DNA from: SKGN01 sp050948865 | GTDB lineage: Bacteria > Bacillota_I > Bacilli_A > RF39 > UBA660 | Direction: 5' to 3' | Assembly: GCA_050948865.1 (NCBI GenBank) | Contig: JBMNEQ010000001.1 | Span: forward strand, 186,001-250,000 | DNA length: 64,000 bases | Shown: piece by piece, positions 9,231 through 18,752 of the stretch | Layout: every line of letters starts with the position of its first letter | Numbering within the stretch: the stretch's first letter is position 1 | Program-made: the position numbers and the translations under genes | The notes under the pieces: generated by a model | Database searches by the model: none | What the model was told of the DNA's origin: nothing | What the model saw: only the letters and a program-made list of their open reading frames with translations

Positions 9231-9581
9231 ATGAAAAAAAAATATATAATAAAAAAAAGTTATGATTTTAAAAATTTAATAAAAAATGGTAATAAATATA
9301 GTAACTCTTTTTTTTCTTTTTTTATTAATGAAAATAAGTTAGGTTATAGTAGATTTGGTATTTCAATTCCTAAAAAAATTGGTATAGCAGTTAAAAGAAA
9401 TAAAATTAAAAGAATTATTAAAAATATTATTTCTAATAATATTAAGTTTTTTAATAATATTGATTGTGTTATAATTGTAAACAGTAATATTCTTGAAATG
9501 GATTATTATAAAATAAAAAAAGAATTAATTTTTTTCTTTAAAAAAATTAAAAAACAAGGAGTTTTTAATAATGAAAAATAA
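9231..9581 (+). CDS. rnpA: Ribonuclease P protein component
   Basis: The protein subunit that helps RNase P RNA bind and process pre-tRNA 5' leaders. The 116 residues include FGISIPKKIGIAVKRNKIKR, with the basic RNR signature helix VKRNKIKRIIKN (about 53-64). An AGGTG ribosome-binding site precedes the ATG. It overlaps yidC by 11 nt, so the two are co-translated. The usual upstream neighbour rpmH (L34) is absent here. Confidence 0.95.
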   Translation: MKKKYIIKKSYDFKNLIKNGNKYSNSFFSFFINENKLGYSRFGISIPKKIGIAVKRNKIKRIIKNIISNNIKFFNNIDCVIIVNSNILEMDYYKIKKELIFFFKKIKKQGVFNNEK

Positions 9582-10485
9582 AAGAAATTTAATAGTAATT
9601 TTAATAATTGTTTTATTTTTAAATGGTTGTACTAAAATTTTAAAGGATGAAAAAAATAAATCTATTATTTATCCTATTACTGGCCAAAACATAACAGAAA
9701 ATATTTTATGTAAGCCTAAGGATAAAAAAATTACTAAAATATATAAAGAAAATAAAATAGATATTGAAAAATTACCTGAGTGTAAAGAATTTAAAATTTA
9801 TAATAAAGAATATGAGGGTTTATGGACAACTTTATTTATTAGACCACTTACAAGTTTTATTATAAAAATAGGTAATCTTTTTAATAATTATGGTGTTGCT
9901 TTAATTATTGTTACTTTTTTTATACGTTTGGTTTTATATCCTGCGACTAAAGGAACTGCTTTGCAATCTGAAAAAATAAAAGAAGCTCAACCTGAATTAG
10001 ATTTAATAGAAAAGAAATATAAAAATAAAACAGATCAAGAAGAAATGTTGAAAAAAAGTCAGGAAATTTTAATGGTTTATAAAAAAAAGGGGATTAATCC
10101 TTTATCGGGCTGTTTGTTTGCTTTTATTCAATTACCCATTTTTTTAGCTTTTTTAGAAACAATTAATAGAACTCCAGTTATATTTGAATCTAATTTATGG
10201 ATTTTTCAATTAGGAACAACTCCTTTTATTGCTATAAAAAATGGACAATTTTATTATTTATTTTTAATTATTATTTTAGTTTTTATTACTCATTTATCTT
10301 TTAAATATAATAAAACAGCCTCTATTAATACAGATGCTCAAAAACAAATGGAATTTATGACAAAAATAATGTTGGTTTTTATTACGATAGCTTCATTTAC
10401 ACTTTCAACAGCAATTAGTATTTATTGGATAACTTCTAGTTTATTTACAATTATTCAAAATTTAATGGTAAAAAGGAGCGGATAA
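9571..10485 (+). CDS. yidC: Membrane protein insertase YidC/SpoIIIJ (lipoprotein)
   Basis: An Oxa1-family insertase that places proteins in the membrane; the Bacillus orthologue SpoIIIJ is also needed in sporulation. The N-terminus is a lipoprotein signal, with hydrophobic residues 7-18 and the lipobox LNGC (Cys20). The Oxa1 core runs from about 98 to 300 with five membrane segments, including GVALIIVTFFIRLVLYPATK, where Arg is the conserved groove charge, and NPLSGCLFAFIQLPIFLAF. The extracellular region between the signal and the core (20-95) is Lys-rich and poorly conserved. The next gene, jag, starts 2 nt after it. Confidence 0.95.
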   Translation: MKNKRNLIVILIIVLFLNGCTKILKDEKNKSIIYPITGQNITENILCKPKDKKITKIYKENKIDIEKLPECKEFKIYNKEYEGLWTTLFIRPLTSFIIKIGNLFNNYGVALIIVTFFIRLVLYPATKGTALQSEKIKEAQPELDLIEKKYKNKTDQEEMLKKSQEILMVYKKKGINPLSGCLFAFIQLPIFLAFLETINRTPVIFESNLWIFQLGTTPFIAIKNGQFYYLFLIIILVFITHLSFKYNKTASINTDAQKQMEFMTKIMLVFITIASFTLSTAISIYWITSSLFTIIQNLMVKRSG

Positions 10486-10487
10486 AA

Positions 10488-11099
10488 ATGAAAGTATATG
10501 TTTTTGAAGTTAAAAACGAAGAAGAGTTAAAACAAAAAATAAATAATGAATTAAATGTTAAAAAGGAAGATTTATTAATAAAAACAACTGAAAAAGTAAC
10601 GAATAATTTATTTAAAATTAAAAGAATAAAAGTTGAAGTTTTAAAATTGGATGATGTAATAAATTTTAGTAAAAGGTTTCTTATTGAAATAATGGAAAAA
10701 ATGGGTTTAAAATTGGAGTTAGAACATCAAAAGCGAGATAATTATATTAAAATAAATATGTTTTCTAATAATAATGGAATATTAATTGGAAAAAATGGTA
10801 GGACTTTAGATTCCCTTCAACAAATTTTAAGAAGTTGTATTATTAATAATACTGGTTTTCGATGTAATTTGATATTAGATGTTCAAAATTATAAAAGTAA
10901 TCAAAAGAGATATTTAAAAAGATTAGCTTTTAAAAAAGCGAGTGAAGTTATAGAAAATGAAATGGAAATTAAATTAAATGCTATGAAAGCATATGAAAGA
11001 AAAACTATTCATGAAGTATTAGCTGATAATGATAAGATAATAACCATTAGTGAAGGTGAAGAACCTAATAGGTATGTTATTTTAAAATTAAAAAAATAA
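10488..11099 (+). CDS. jag: RNA-binding protein Jag/KhpB (EloR)
   Basis: An RNA-binding regulator linked to cell elongation in streptococci and named for its link to spoIIIJ. The 203 residues show an N-terminal Jag domain (1-50), a KH domain with GILIGKNGRTLDSLQ (about 98-112) and a C-terminal R3H domain with NAMKAYERKTIHEVLADN (about 163-180). The ribosome-binding site AAGGAG overlaps the end of yidC. A terminator follows directly. Confidence 0.95.
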   Translation: MKVYVFEVKNEEELKQKINNELNVKKEDLLIKTTEKVTNNLFKIKRIKVEVLKLDDVINFSKRFLIEIMEKMGLKLELEHQKRDNYIKINMFSNNNGILIGKNGRTLDSLQQILRSCIINNTGFRCNLILDVQNYKSNQKRYLKRLAFKKASEVIENEMEIKLNAMKAYERKTIHEVLADNDKIITISEGEEPNRYVILKLKK

Positions 11100-11124
11100 A
11101 ACTCCTTTTTAGGGGTTTTTTAAT
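11097..11124 (+). terminator. Terminator after jag
   Basis: AACTCC-TTTTTA-GGGGTT followed by a T-run: a short stem with one G-T pair, immediately after the jag stop. Confidence 0.75.
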
Positions 11125-11158
11125 ATTAAAATAAAAAAAGGAAAGGATTGTTAGTTTT

Positions 11159-12514
11159 ATGGAAGATACAATTGTAGCTATTTCTACTGCTCTTGGAAAA
11201 GGAGCTATTTCAATTATAAGGGTTAGTGGGAATAAATCAATCGAAATTGTAAATAAGATTTTTAAAAATAAAGATTTAACAAAAGTAAAAAGTCATACAA
11301 TTCATTATGGATATATTTATGAAAATGATGAATTAATAGATCAAGTTTTAGTGAGTGTTATGAAAAATCCAAAAACTTATACTAAGGAAGATATAGTAGA
11401 AATAAATTGTCATGGAGGTATTTCTACTACAAATAAGGTTTTAGAATTAGTTTTAAATAATGGAGCTCGTTTAGCTGAACCTGGGGAGTTTACTAAAAGA
11501 GCTTTATTGAATGGAAGAATAGATTTAGTAGAAGCAGAAGGAGTAATGGATTTAATAAATTCTAAAACAAATAAAGCAAGAAAACTTGCTTTAAATCAAG
11601 TGGAAGGAAATTTATCTTTATTAATAAAACATTTAAGGAAAGAAATTTTAGAGATTATAGCTAATATTGAAGTTAATATTGATTATCCTGAATATGAAGA
11701 TGCTTTAATTTTTACTAATAAAATATTAAAACAAAAAATAAATAAATTTAATAAAAAAATTAATTTGATTTTAAAAGAATCAGAAAATAGTAAAATTATA
11801 AAGGAAGGAATAAAAACTGTAATAATAGGAAGACCCAATGTAGGAAAAAGCAGTATTTTAAATAAATTAATAGGAGAAGAAAAAGCAATTGTAACCAATA
11901 TAGAAGGAACAACCAGGGATATAGTTGAAGGAGAAATAAATATAGGGGGAATTTTATTAAATATTATTGATACTGCTGGAATTAGGGAAACTAATAATAT
12001 AATTGAAAAAAAAGGTGTAGAAAAAAGTCTTAAATTAATTGAAGAAGCTGAACTAATAATTGTAGTTTTTGATAATAATAAAGTTTTAACTAAAAAAGAT
12101 TTATCTTTATTGAATCTTATAGAAAATAAAAGAAGTATAGTTTTTATAAATAAAAACGATTTAAATAAAAAAATTGATAGATCTAAATTAACAAACAAAA
12201 TAGTGGTTGAAGGAAATACAATAAAAGAAAATGGTTTGCTTTTATTAAAAAATAAAATAAAAGAAATGTTCAATTTAGATTTATTAGAACAAAAAGATTT
12301 AACTTATCTCTCGAATGCACGTCAAATTTCTTTAGTTAAAAAAGTATTAAGGGTAATTCAAGAAATAGAAGAAGCTATTCAAAAAGAAATGCCTGTTGAT
12401 ATGATTGAAATAGATTTAAAAGAAATATTTAATTTATTAGGAGAAATTATAGGAGAAAATTATAATGATGAATTACTAAACGAAATTTTTCAACAATTTT
12501 GTTTAGGAAAATAA
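11159..12514 (+). CDS. mnmE: tRNA modification GTPase MnmE
   Basis: The GTPase partner of MnmG in wobble-uridine modification. The N-terminal folate-binding domain begins EDTIVAISTALGKGAISIIRVSG. A G domain sits inside the helical domain: G1 GRPNVGKSS (about 223-231), then GTTRDIVEG, DTAGIRE (G3) and NKND (G4). The C-terminus ends FCLGK, the conserved C-x-GK with the catalytic Cys. The length of 451 is normal. It has its own leader after the jag terminator with an AAAGGAAAGG ribosome-binding site. It is separated from mnmG by the origin. Confidence 0.97.
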   Translation: MEDTIVAISTALGKGAISIIRVSGNKSIEIVNKIFKNKDLTKVKSHTIHYGYIYENDELIDQVLVSVMKNPKTYTKEDIVEINCHGGISTTNKVLELVLNNGARLAEPGEFTKRALLNGRIDLVEAEGVMDLINSKTNKARKLALNQVEGNLSLLIKHLRKEILEIIANIEVNIDYPEYEDALIFTNKILKQKINKFNKKINLILKESENSKIIKEGIKTVIIGRPNVGKSSILNKLIGEEKAIVTNIEGTTRDIVEGEINIGGILLNIIDTAGIRETNNIIEKKGVEKSLKLIEEAELIIVVFDNNKVLTKKDLSLLNLIENKRSIVFINKNDLNKKIDRSKLTNKIVVEGNTIKENGLLLLKNKIKEMFNLDLLEQKDLTYLSNARQISLVKKVLRVIQEIEEAIQKEMPVDMIEIDLKEIFNLLGEIIGENYNDELLNEIFQQFCLGK

Positions 12515-12539
12515 GATAAAATGCATTTAAGCATTAAAA

Positions 12540-12610
12540 AACTTCTTTAGTGTGATATAATGTAGGTATATGAGGTAGTGTATATATAAAACAGTAAAGG
12601 TGATTATATG
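12540..12610 (+). promoter_or_regulatory. Promoter candidate before recF-gyrB-gyrA
   Basis: An extended -10, TGATATAAT, lies at 12552-12560 (TATAAT at 12555-12560). No good -35 is visible, as tolerated by extended -10 promoters. A small inverted repeat, AATGC-ATTTAA-GCATT, just upstream (about 12520-12535) could end the mnmE transcript. The strong AAAGGTGAT ribosome-binding site at about 12595-12603 serves the leader ORF at 12608. Confidence 0.5.
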
Positions 12611-12649
12611 GGCGTTAAAATAAGAAAAAATGATTTTAAAAGAAATTGA
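12608..12649 (+). CDS. Leader peptide ORF overlapping the recF start
   Basis: A 13-codon ORF (MGVKIRKNDFKRN) with the best ribosome-binding site in the region, AAAGGTGAT, 4 nt before its ATG. Its TGA lies 20 nt inside recF in another frame, and recF itself has only a poor A-rich site. This arrangement suggests translational coupling or a remnant of a lost upstream gene; yaaA (S4 domain) normally sits here. No function is recognised from the peptide. Confidence 0.4.
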   Translation: MGVKIRKNDFKRN

Positions 12650-13748
12650 ATTAAAACATTTTCGAAATTATGAAGATTTAAATTTAAAATTAAATGAGAA
12701 AATTAATTTTTTTATAGGAAATAATGCCCAAGGAAAAACAAATTTATTAGAAAGTATTTATTATTTAATTATTACTAAATCTTTTCGAACATTTAATGAT
12801 AAAGATTTGATAAAAGATGGTAAAAGATTTTTTTATATTAAAGGAATTTTTAAATTAAAATCAAATAATATAACAGATGAAATAAAGGTTTTAGTAAGTG
12901 ATGTAGGAAAAAAAATAATAGTTAATAATAAATTAAAATTAAAAATAAGTGAATATATTTCAAGATTTAGTGTTGTTATTTTTAGCCCGAACGATCTAGA
13001 TTTTATAAAAGGGCAACCTGGTTTAAGAAGAAGAACAATAAATGTTGAAATAGGACAATTAGATAAAAGATATTTAATAAAATTATCTGAATATAATAAA
13101 ATTTTAAAAAATAGAAATGAGTATTTAAAACAAATTAATTTTAAACAATATGATAAAAGATATTTATCTATAATAACAGATCAATTAATAAATAAAGGAT
13201 TAGAAATATATAGTTATAGAAAACAATTTATAAAACAAGTAAATATAAAATTACAAAAAGTTTATAATCAATTTTGTAAAAATTCAAAAATTGAAATTAA
13301 ATATATTTCTTCTTTTCCAATTAATAAAGATATTACTATAATGAAAAGGGAATTAATAAATAAAATAAATAATAATATAACAAAAGAAATATTATTATCG
13401 CAAACTTTATTTGGACCTCATCGCGATGATTTTTGTTTTTATATAGATAATAAAAATATAAAAAATTACGGTTCGCAAGGTCAACAGAGAATAGTTATGT
13501 TGTGTTTTAAAATAGCAATATTTGAAATTATAAGTGAAGAAAAAAAGGAGAGTCCTCTTTTATTATTAGATGATGTTTTTAGTGAATTAGATAATTTTAA
13601 GAAAAATATAATTTTAGAAATTTTAAATAAAAATAATCAAGTTATTATTACAACAACTGATATAGATAATTTAGATAAAAAAATAATAAAGGATTTTAAT
13701 ATTTTTTATATAGAAGAAGGAAAAATTTATAAAAGGAGTAGTGAATAA
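12630..13748 (+). CDS. recF: DNA repair/recombination protein RecF
   Basis: An SMC-like ATPase that, with RecO and RecR, loads RecA at gaps. Walker A GNNAQGKTNLLE lies at about residues 30-41. GQQRIVMLCFKIA is the ABC signature region, and LLLLDDVFSELD the Walker B. The 372 residues match the family. The start ATTTTAAAAGAAATTG (MILKEIELKHFRNYEDL) is canonical for RecF, so the ATG at 12630 is kept despite its weak ribosome-binding site. Directly abuts gyrB. Confidence 0.96.
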   Translation: MILKEIELKHFRNYEDLNLKLNEKINFFIGNNAQGKTNLLESIYYLIITKSFRTFNDKDLIKDGKRFFYIKGIFKLKSNNITDEIKVLVSDVGKKIIVNNKLKLKISEYISRFSVVIFSPNDLDFIKGQPGLRRRTINVEIGQLDKRYLIKLSEYNKILKNRNEYLKQINFKQYDKRYLSIITDQLINKGLEIYSYRKQFIKQVNIKLQKVYNQFCKNSKIEIKYISSFPINKDITIMKRELINKINNNITKEILLSQTLFGPHRDDFCFYIDNKNIKNYGSQGQQRIVMLCFKIAIFEIISEEKKESPLLLLDDVFSELDNFKKNIILEILNKNNQVIITTTDIDNLDKKIIKDFNIFYIEEGKIYKRSSE

Positions 13749-15665
13749 ATGGAAAAGTTTAAATATGATTCTTCTGATATTCAGGTTTTAGAAGGTTTAG
13801 AAGCAGTAAAAAAACGTCCAGGATTATTTATTGGATCAACCGGCGCAAAAGGATTACATCATTTGGTTTGGGAGATTGTAGATAATGCAGTTGATGAAGC
13901 TTTAGCTGGTTATTGTGATGATATAGAAATAATTATAGAATCTAACAATGCTATTACGGTAAAAGATGATGGAAGGGGAATTCCCGTCGATAAACATGAA
14001 AAAACAGGAAGACCTGCGGTTGAAACGATTCTTACTACTCTTCATGCTGGTGGAAAATTTGGAGGAAAGGGTTATAAGGTATCTGGAGGGTTACATGGAG
14101 TTGGTGCAGCTGTTGTAAACGCTTTAAGTAGTTATCTTGAAGTAAAAATTTATAAAAATGAAAAAGTTTATTTTCAACGATTTGAAAAAGGTGGAAATCC
14201 TATTTCTGATTTAAAAATTATAGGAGAATGTTCTAAAAATAGGACAGGAACGACAATAACATTTAAACCAAATCCAAAAGTTTTTACTGAAACAATTGAA
14301 TTTGATTATGAAATATTAAAAAAAAGAATTAGGGAATTAGCTTTTTTAGAAAAAGGATTGCGTTTTATACTTGATGATAAAAGGAATCCAGGGAAAAAAG
14401 ATGAGTTTTTATATATGGGAGGAATAATAGAATATATTGAATTATTAAATAAAAACAAAAATATTCTTCATAATAAAATTTTATATTTTGAAGGAACAGA
14501 AAATGATATAAGTTTAGAGGTTGCTTTTCAATATAATAGTTCTTATACTGAAAATATATATTCTTTTGTAAATAATATTACTACTACTGAAGGTGGGACA
14601 CATGATGAAGGGGTAAAAAGAGCTTTAACAAGAATAATAAATAATTATGCTAAAAATAATAATTTTATAAAAAGTTCTGAGGATACTTTAATTGGAGAAG
14701 ATGTCAGAGAGGGTTTAACAATGATTATATCCCTTAAACATCCTAATCCCCAATTTGAAGGACAAACTAAAACAAAATTAGGAAATGTTGAGGTAAGAAA
14801 AATAGCAGATAACATTTTCGCAAAAGAATTTGAAAGATTTTTATTGGAAAATCCTAATGAAGCTAAAACTATTATAGAAAAAGGGATAAGTGCTTTACAA
14901 GCACGAGTAGCAGCAAAAAAGGCTCGAGAATTGACAAGAAGAAAAAATGCGCTGGAAATTTCATCACTACCAGGAAAGTTAGCAGATTGTTCTTCAAAAG
15001 ATGCAACCATTTCAGAAATATATATAGTAGAAGGAGATTCAGCTGGTGGTTCAGCAAAACAAGGAAGGGACAGTAAAACACAAGCAATATTACCTTTAAG
15101 AGGAAAGATTATTAATGTAGAAAAATCAAGAATTGATAAGATTTTTGCAAATAATGAAATTCGTTCTATGATTACAGCATTTGGAACAGGTATTGGAGAA
15201 GACTTTGATTTAAGTAAATTAAGATATCATAAAATAATAATTATGACAGATGCTGATGTTGATGGCGCTCATATAAGAGCTTTAATGTTAACTTTTTTTT
15301 ATAGATATATGCGTCCTTTAATTGAAAAGGGTTTTGTTTATATAGCTCAACCACCTTTATATAAAATTAAACAAGGAAAAGAAGAATATTACGCTTACAG
15401 TGATTTAGAAAAGGAAGAATATTTACTAAACTTAAATAAGAATATTAAGATAGAACTTCAACGTTATAAAGGTTTAGGTGAAATGAATGCTGATCAATTA
15501 TGGGAAACAACAATGAATATAAAAAAAAGAACATTGTTAAGAGTTACAATAGAAGATGCAATGAAGGCTGATGAAACTTTTGAAACATTAATGGGAATTG
15601 AAATTGCCCCCCGCCGAGAGTTTATTGAACAAAATGCTAAATATGTTCAAAATTTAGATGTGTAA
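13749..15665 (+). CDS. gyrB: DNA gyrase subunit B
   Basis: The ATPase subunit of gyrase, which introduces negative supercoils. GHKL ATPase motifs: EIVDNAVDEALAG, DDGRGIPVD, GLHGVGAAVVNALS. Toprim domain: VEGDSAGGSAKQGRD, PLRGKIINVEK and DADVDGAHIRALML. The ending, IAPRREFIEQNAKYVQNLDV, is typical. The ATG comes one base after the recF stop, with AAGGAG 10 nt upstream. The 638 residues are the normal length for Bacillota. Confidence 0.98.
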   Translation: MEKFKYDSSDIQVLEGLEAVKKRPGLFIGSTGAKGLHHLVWEIVDNAVDEALAGYCDDIEIIIESNNAITVKDDGRGIPVDKHEKTGRPAVETILTTLHAGGKFGGKGYKVSGGLHGVGAAVVNALSSYLEVKIYKNEKVYFQRFEKGGNPISDLKIIGECSKNRTGTTITFKPNPKVFTETIEFDYEILKKRIRELAFLEKGLRFILDDKRNPGKKDEFLYMGGIIEYIELLNKNKNILHNKILYFEGTENDISLEVAFQYNSSYTENIYSFVNNITTTEGGTHDEGVKRALTRIINNYAKNNNFIKSSEDTLIGEDVREGLTMIISLKHPNPQFEGQTKTKLGNVEVRKIADNIFAKEFERFLLENPNEAKTIIEKGISALQARVAAKKARELTRRKNALEISSLPGKLADCSSKDATISEIYIVEGDSAGGSAKQGRDSKTQAILPLRGKIINVEKSRIDKIFANNEIRSMITAFGTGIGEDFDLSKLRYHKIIIMTDADVDGAHIRALMLTFFYRYMRPLIEKGFVYIAQPPLYKIKQGKEEYYAYSDLEKEEYLLNLNKNIKIELQRYKGLGEMNADQLWETTMNIKKRTLLRVTIEDAMKADETFETLMGIEIAPRREFIEQNAKYVQNLDV

Positions 15666-15684
15666 TAGAAGAGGTGAATTTAAG

Positions 15685-18102
15685 ATGACAGAAAATTTAA
15701 TAGATGTAAAAATATCCCAAGAAATGAAAAAATCATTTTTAGATTATGCTATGAGTGTAATAGTTTCAAGGGCTTTACCTGATGTACGCGATGGGCTTAA
15801 ACCTGTCCACCGTCGTATTTTGTTTGCTATGAGTGATTTAGGGATAACTAATGATAAACCTTATAAAAAGTCAGCTAGAATAGTGGGGGATGTTATTGGT
15901 AAATATCATCCTCATGGTGATACAGCTGTATATGATAGTATGGTTCGTATGTCTCAGGATTTTTCTTATCGCTATCCATTAGTTGATGGGCATGGTAATT
16001 TTGGATCTATAGATGGAGATTCAGCTGCGGCAATGCGTTATACAGAAGCACGAATGGCTAAAATATCTGCTGAATTGTTGCGCGATATAAATAAGAATAC
16101 CGTTGATTTTATTCCTAATTATGATGGTGAGGAAAAAGAACCTCAAGTCTTACCTAGCCGTTTTCCTAATATATTAGTAAATGGAACAACGGGAATTGCA
16201 GTAGGAATGGCGACAAATATTCCCCCTCATAATTTAAGTGAGGTTATTGATGGAGTAATAGCTTTCATAAATAATTGTGATATTTCAATAAAAGAACTGA
16301 TGACCTTTATAAAGGGACCTGATTTCCCAACTGGAGGATTAATTTTAGGCAATAGTGGAATAAGTGAAGCTTATGAAACGGGGAAAGGTATAGTAGTTAT
16401 AAGAGGTAAAGCTGAAATTGAAACGTTAAATAATAAAGAAAGAATTGTAATTACAGAAATACCATTTCAATTAAATAAATCAACATTAATTACAAGGATT
16501 GCTGAATTAGCAAGAGAAAAGGTAATAGAAGGAATTTCTGATTTAAGGGATGAATCGAATCGTAATGGTATAAAAATTGTAATTGAAATAAAAAGGGAAG
16601 CTAATGCTAATGTTGTTTTGAACAATCTTTATAAAAATACTAATATTCAAACATCTTTTGGAATAAATTTATTAGCTTTAGTTGATGGACAACCTAGAGT
16701 TTTAACTTTGAAGGAAGTAATAAAAAATTATGTTGATTATCAAAAAATTATTATAATTAGAAGAAGTAAATTTGATTTAGAAAAGGCAGAAAACAGAGTA
16801 CATATATTGGAAGGATTTAAAATTGCTCTTGAAAATATTGATGAAGTAATAAAAATAATAAAAGAAGCAGCTGATGAAAAAAAGGCAGTTGCTAAATTGT
16901 TAGAAAAATTTAATTTAACTAATATTCAAGCAGAAACCATTTTAGAAATGAAACTTAGACGTCTTACTGCTTTAGAAAGGGGAAAAATAGAGCAGGAATT
17001 ATTAGAAACAAGAAATTTGATACAAGATTTAAAAGAATTATTAAAAGACGATAAAAAAATATTAAGTTTGATTAAAGAAGAATTATTAGAAATAAAAGAA
17101 AAATATAAAGATATTAGAAGAACTAAAATAGATCTAACATCTATAGATTATATTGAAAATGAAGACTTAATACCAAAAGAAGATATAATTATTACTATGA
17201 CTAATAAAGGATATATAAAGAGAACTTCTTTTGATATATATAAAATTCAAAATAAAGGTGGAGTTGGAATAAGAGGAATTTCTTTAAACGAAGAAGATGG
17301 AGTTGAACATTTTCTTCATTTATCAACGCATGATCATATTTTATTTTTTTCAAATAAAGGGAAAGTATATAGATTAAAAGGATATGAGGTGCCAGAATAT
17401 GGACGTCAAGCTAAAGGAATTCCAATTATTAATTTATTACATATTGAAAAAGACGAATTGATTAATTCAGTTTTATCTTTAAATAAAGAAATAGAAAAAG
17501 AATATTTACTATTTGCTACTAAAAAAGGTTATGTTAAAAGGATTTTAATATCAGAATTAAATAATGTAAGAAAAACAGGCAAAATTGTTGTTAGTTTAGA
17601 TAAAAATGATGAATTAATAGGTGTAAGAAAAACATCAGGGAAAGAAGATGTTATGTTGGCTTCTTCTCACGGAAGAATGATTAGATTTTCAGAAAATGAT
17701 GTAAGAATAATGGGTAGAAAAGCTCGCGGGGTTAAAGGAATTGATTTAGATAATAATTCTTGTATAGGAGTAGAAATTGTAAATTTAAATAAAGATGTTT
17801 TAGTAATAACTGAGAATGGATATGGCAAAAGAACTAAAGTTAATGAATATCGCCAAATTAATCGTGGTGGTAAAGGTGTAAAAACAATAAAAACCACTAA
17901 GAAAAATGGAAAAATTATTTCTTTTAAAATAGTAGAAGAAAATGAAGATTTAATGTTAATAACAAATAATGGAATTTTAATTAAGATACCAGTTGAGCAA
18001 GTTTCTTTGATGAAAAGAATTACACAAGGGGTGAAATTAATAAATTTAAAAGAAAAACAAACGGTTGTTGCAGCATTTAATATAAAAGGGGGAAGAGAAT
18101 AA
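15685..18102 (+). CDS. gyrA: DNA gyrase subunit A
   Basis: The DNA-cleaving subunit of gyrase. The catalytic Tyr is in AAAMRYTEARM (about residue 122). The quinolone region reads HPHGDTAVYDSMVRM, with Thr in place of the usual Ser, as in some naturally less sensitive species. The C-terminal beta-pinwheel has repeated motifs such as NKGGVGIRGI, GRQAKGIPI and GRKARGVKGI (the GyrA box QxRGGKG appears as NRGGKGV). The start chosen is the ATG after GAGGTG, encoding MTENLIDVKI; an in-frame ATG 27 nt upstream overlaps gyrB and lacks a site. The last ~190 bp recur as decayed copies in the following array. Confidence 0.98.
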   Translation: MTENLIDVKISQEMKKSFLDYAMSVIVSRALPDVRDGLKPVHRRILFAMSDLGITNDKPYKKSARIVGDVIGKYHPHGDTAVYDSMVRMSQDFSYRYPLVDGHGNFGSIDGDSAAAMRYTEARMAKISAELLRDINKNTVDFIPNYDGEEKEPQVLPSRFPNILVNGTTGIAVGMATNIPPHNLSEVIDGVIAFINNCDISIKELMTFIKGPDFPTGGLILGNSGISEAYETGKGIVVIRGKAEIETLNNKERIVITEIPFQLNKSTLITRIAELAREKVIEGISDLRDESNRNGIKIVIEIKREANANVVLNNLYKNTNIQTSFGINLLALVDGQPRVLTLKEVIKNYVDYQKIIIIRRSKFDLEKAENRVHILEGFKIALENIDEVIKIIKEAADEKKAVAKLLEKFNLTNIQAETILEMKLRRLTALERGKIEQELLETRNLIQDLKELLKDDKKILSLIKEELLEIKEKYKDIRRTKIDLTSIDYIENEDLIPKEDIIITMTNKGYIKRTSFDIYKIQNKGGVGIRGISLNEEDGVEHFLHLSTHDHILFFSNKGKVYRLKGYEVPEYGRQAKGIPIINLLHIEKDELINSVLSLNKEIEKEYLLFATKKGYVKRILISELNNVRKTGKIVVSLDKNDELIGVRKTSGKEDVMLASSHGRMIRFSENDVRIMGRKARGVKGIDLDNNSCIGVEIVNLNKDVLVITENGYGKRTKVNEYRQINRGGKGVKTIKTTKKNGKIISFKIVEENEDLMLITNNGILIKIPVEQVSLMKRITQGVKLINLKEKQTVVAAFNIKGGRE

Positions 18103-18138
18103 AGAATTTTTAATAATTTATTCTAAAGTTTAAAACAA

Positions 18139-18179
18139 TGTTCCACGTGAAACATAGGGTAAAATATTTCCCGGGAAAT
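18139..18179. other. parS: parS + NBS pair, unit 1
   Basis: parS TGTTCCACGTGAAACA, 11-bp gap, exact NBS ATTTCCCGGGAAAT. It lies 36 bp after the intact gyrA stop and is probably the ancestral unit. Confidence 0.92.
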
Positions 18180-18311
18180 AAAAAGTTGTTGATATATAAC
18201 GAAAAACCTAATTTATAATGTATTTTTTAACTTAATTAAAAATAAAAAAAGTTAAAAAAATATAAATATTTTGTGTTTTTAGTAATGTTTTAAATCTAAA
18301 GTTTAAAACAA

Positions 18312-18352
18312 TGTTCCACGTGAAACATAGGGTAAAATATTTCCCGGGAAAT
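18312..18352. other. parS: parS + NBS pair, unit 2
   Basis: parS TGTTCCACGTGAAACA, 11-bp gap, exact NBS. The upstream spacer is a short unit with the GTTTTAAA/TTTAAAAC inverted repeat next to parS. Confidence 0.92.
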
Positions 18353-18417
18353 AAAAAGCTATTGATATATAACGAAAACCAGATTTATAATATATTTTTA
18401 AACTTAAATAAAAACAG

Positions 18418-18609
18418 AAAAATTATTTCTTTTAAAATAATAGAAGAAAATGAAGATTTAACGTTAATAACAAAAATTGAATTTTAATTAAGATACCAGT
18501 TGAGCAAATTTCTTTGATGAAAAGAATTACACAAGGGGTGAAATTAATAAATTTAAAAGAAAAACAAACGGTTGTTGCAGCATTTAATAAAAAAGGTGGA
18601 GAGAAATAA
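18418..18609 (+). pseudogene. Decayed gyrA 3'-end copy A
   Basis: Matches the last ~190 bp of gyrA, including TTGTTGCAGCATTTAAT, up to a TAA stop. It has the net 1-nt loss (AACAAAAATTGA for AACAAATAATGGA) shared by all five copies, which breaks the frame. It has no start or ribosome-binding site. Confidence 0.9.
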
Positions 18610-18645
18610 AGAATTTTTAATAATTTATTCTAAAGTTTAAAACAA

Positions 18646-18685
18646 TGTTCCACGTGAAACATAGGTAAAATATTTCCCGGGAAAT
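18646..18685. other. parS: parS + NBS pair, unit 3
   Basis: parS TGTTCCACGTGAAACA, 10-bp gap, exact NBS; follows gyrA-tail copy A. Confidence 0.92.
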
Positions 18686-18752
18686 AAAAAGTTGTTGATA
18701 TATAACGAAAAACCTAATTTATAATGTATTTTTTAACTTAATTAAAAATAAA

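Noticed and set aside
11683..12273. 196-codon minus-strand ORF inside mnmE
   Set aside because: Fully antisense to a well-conserved gene, low-complexity Ser/Phe/Leu composition, no ribosome-binding site.
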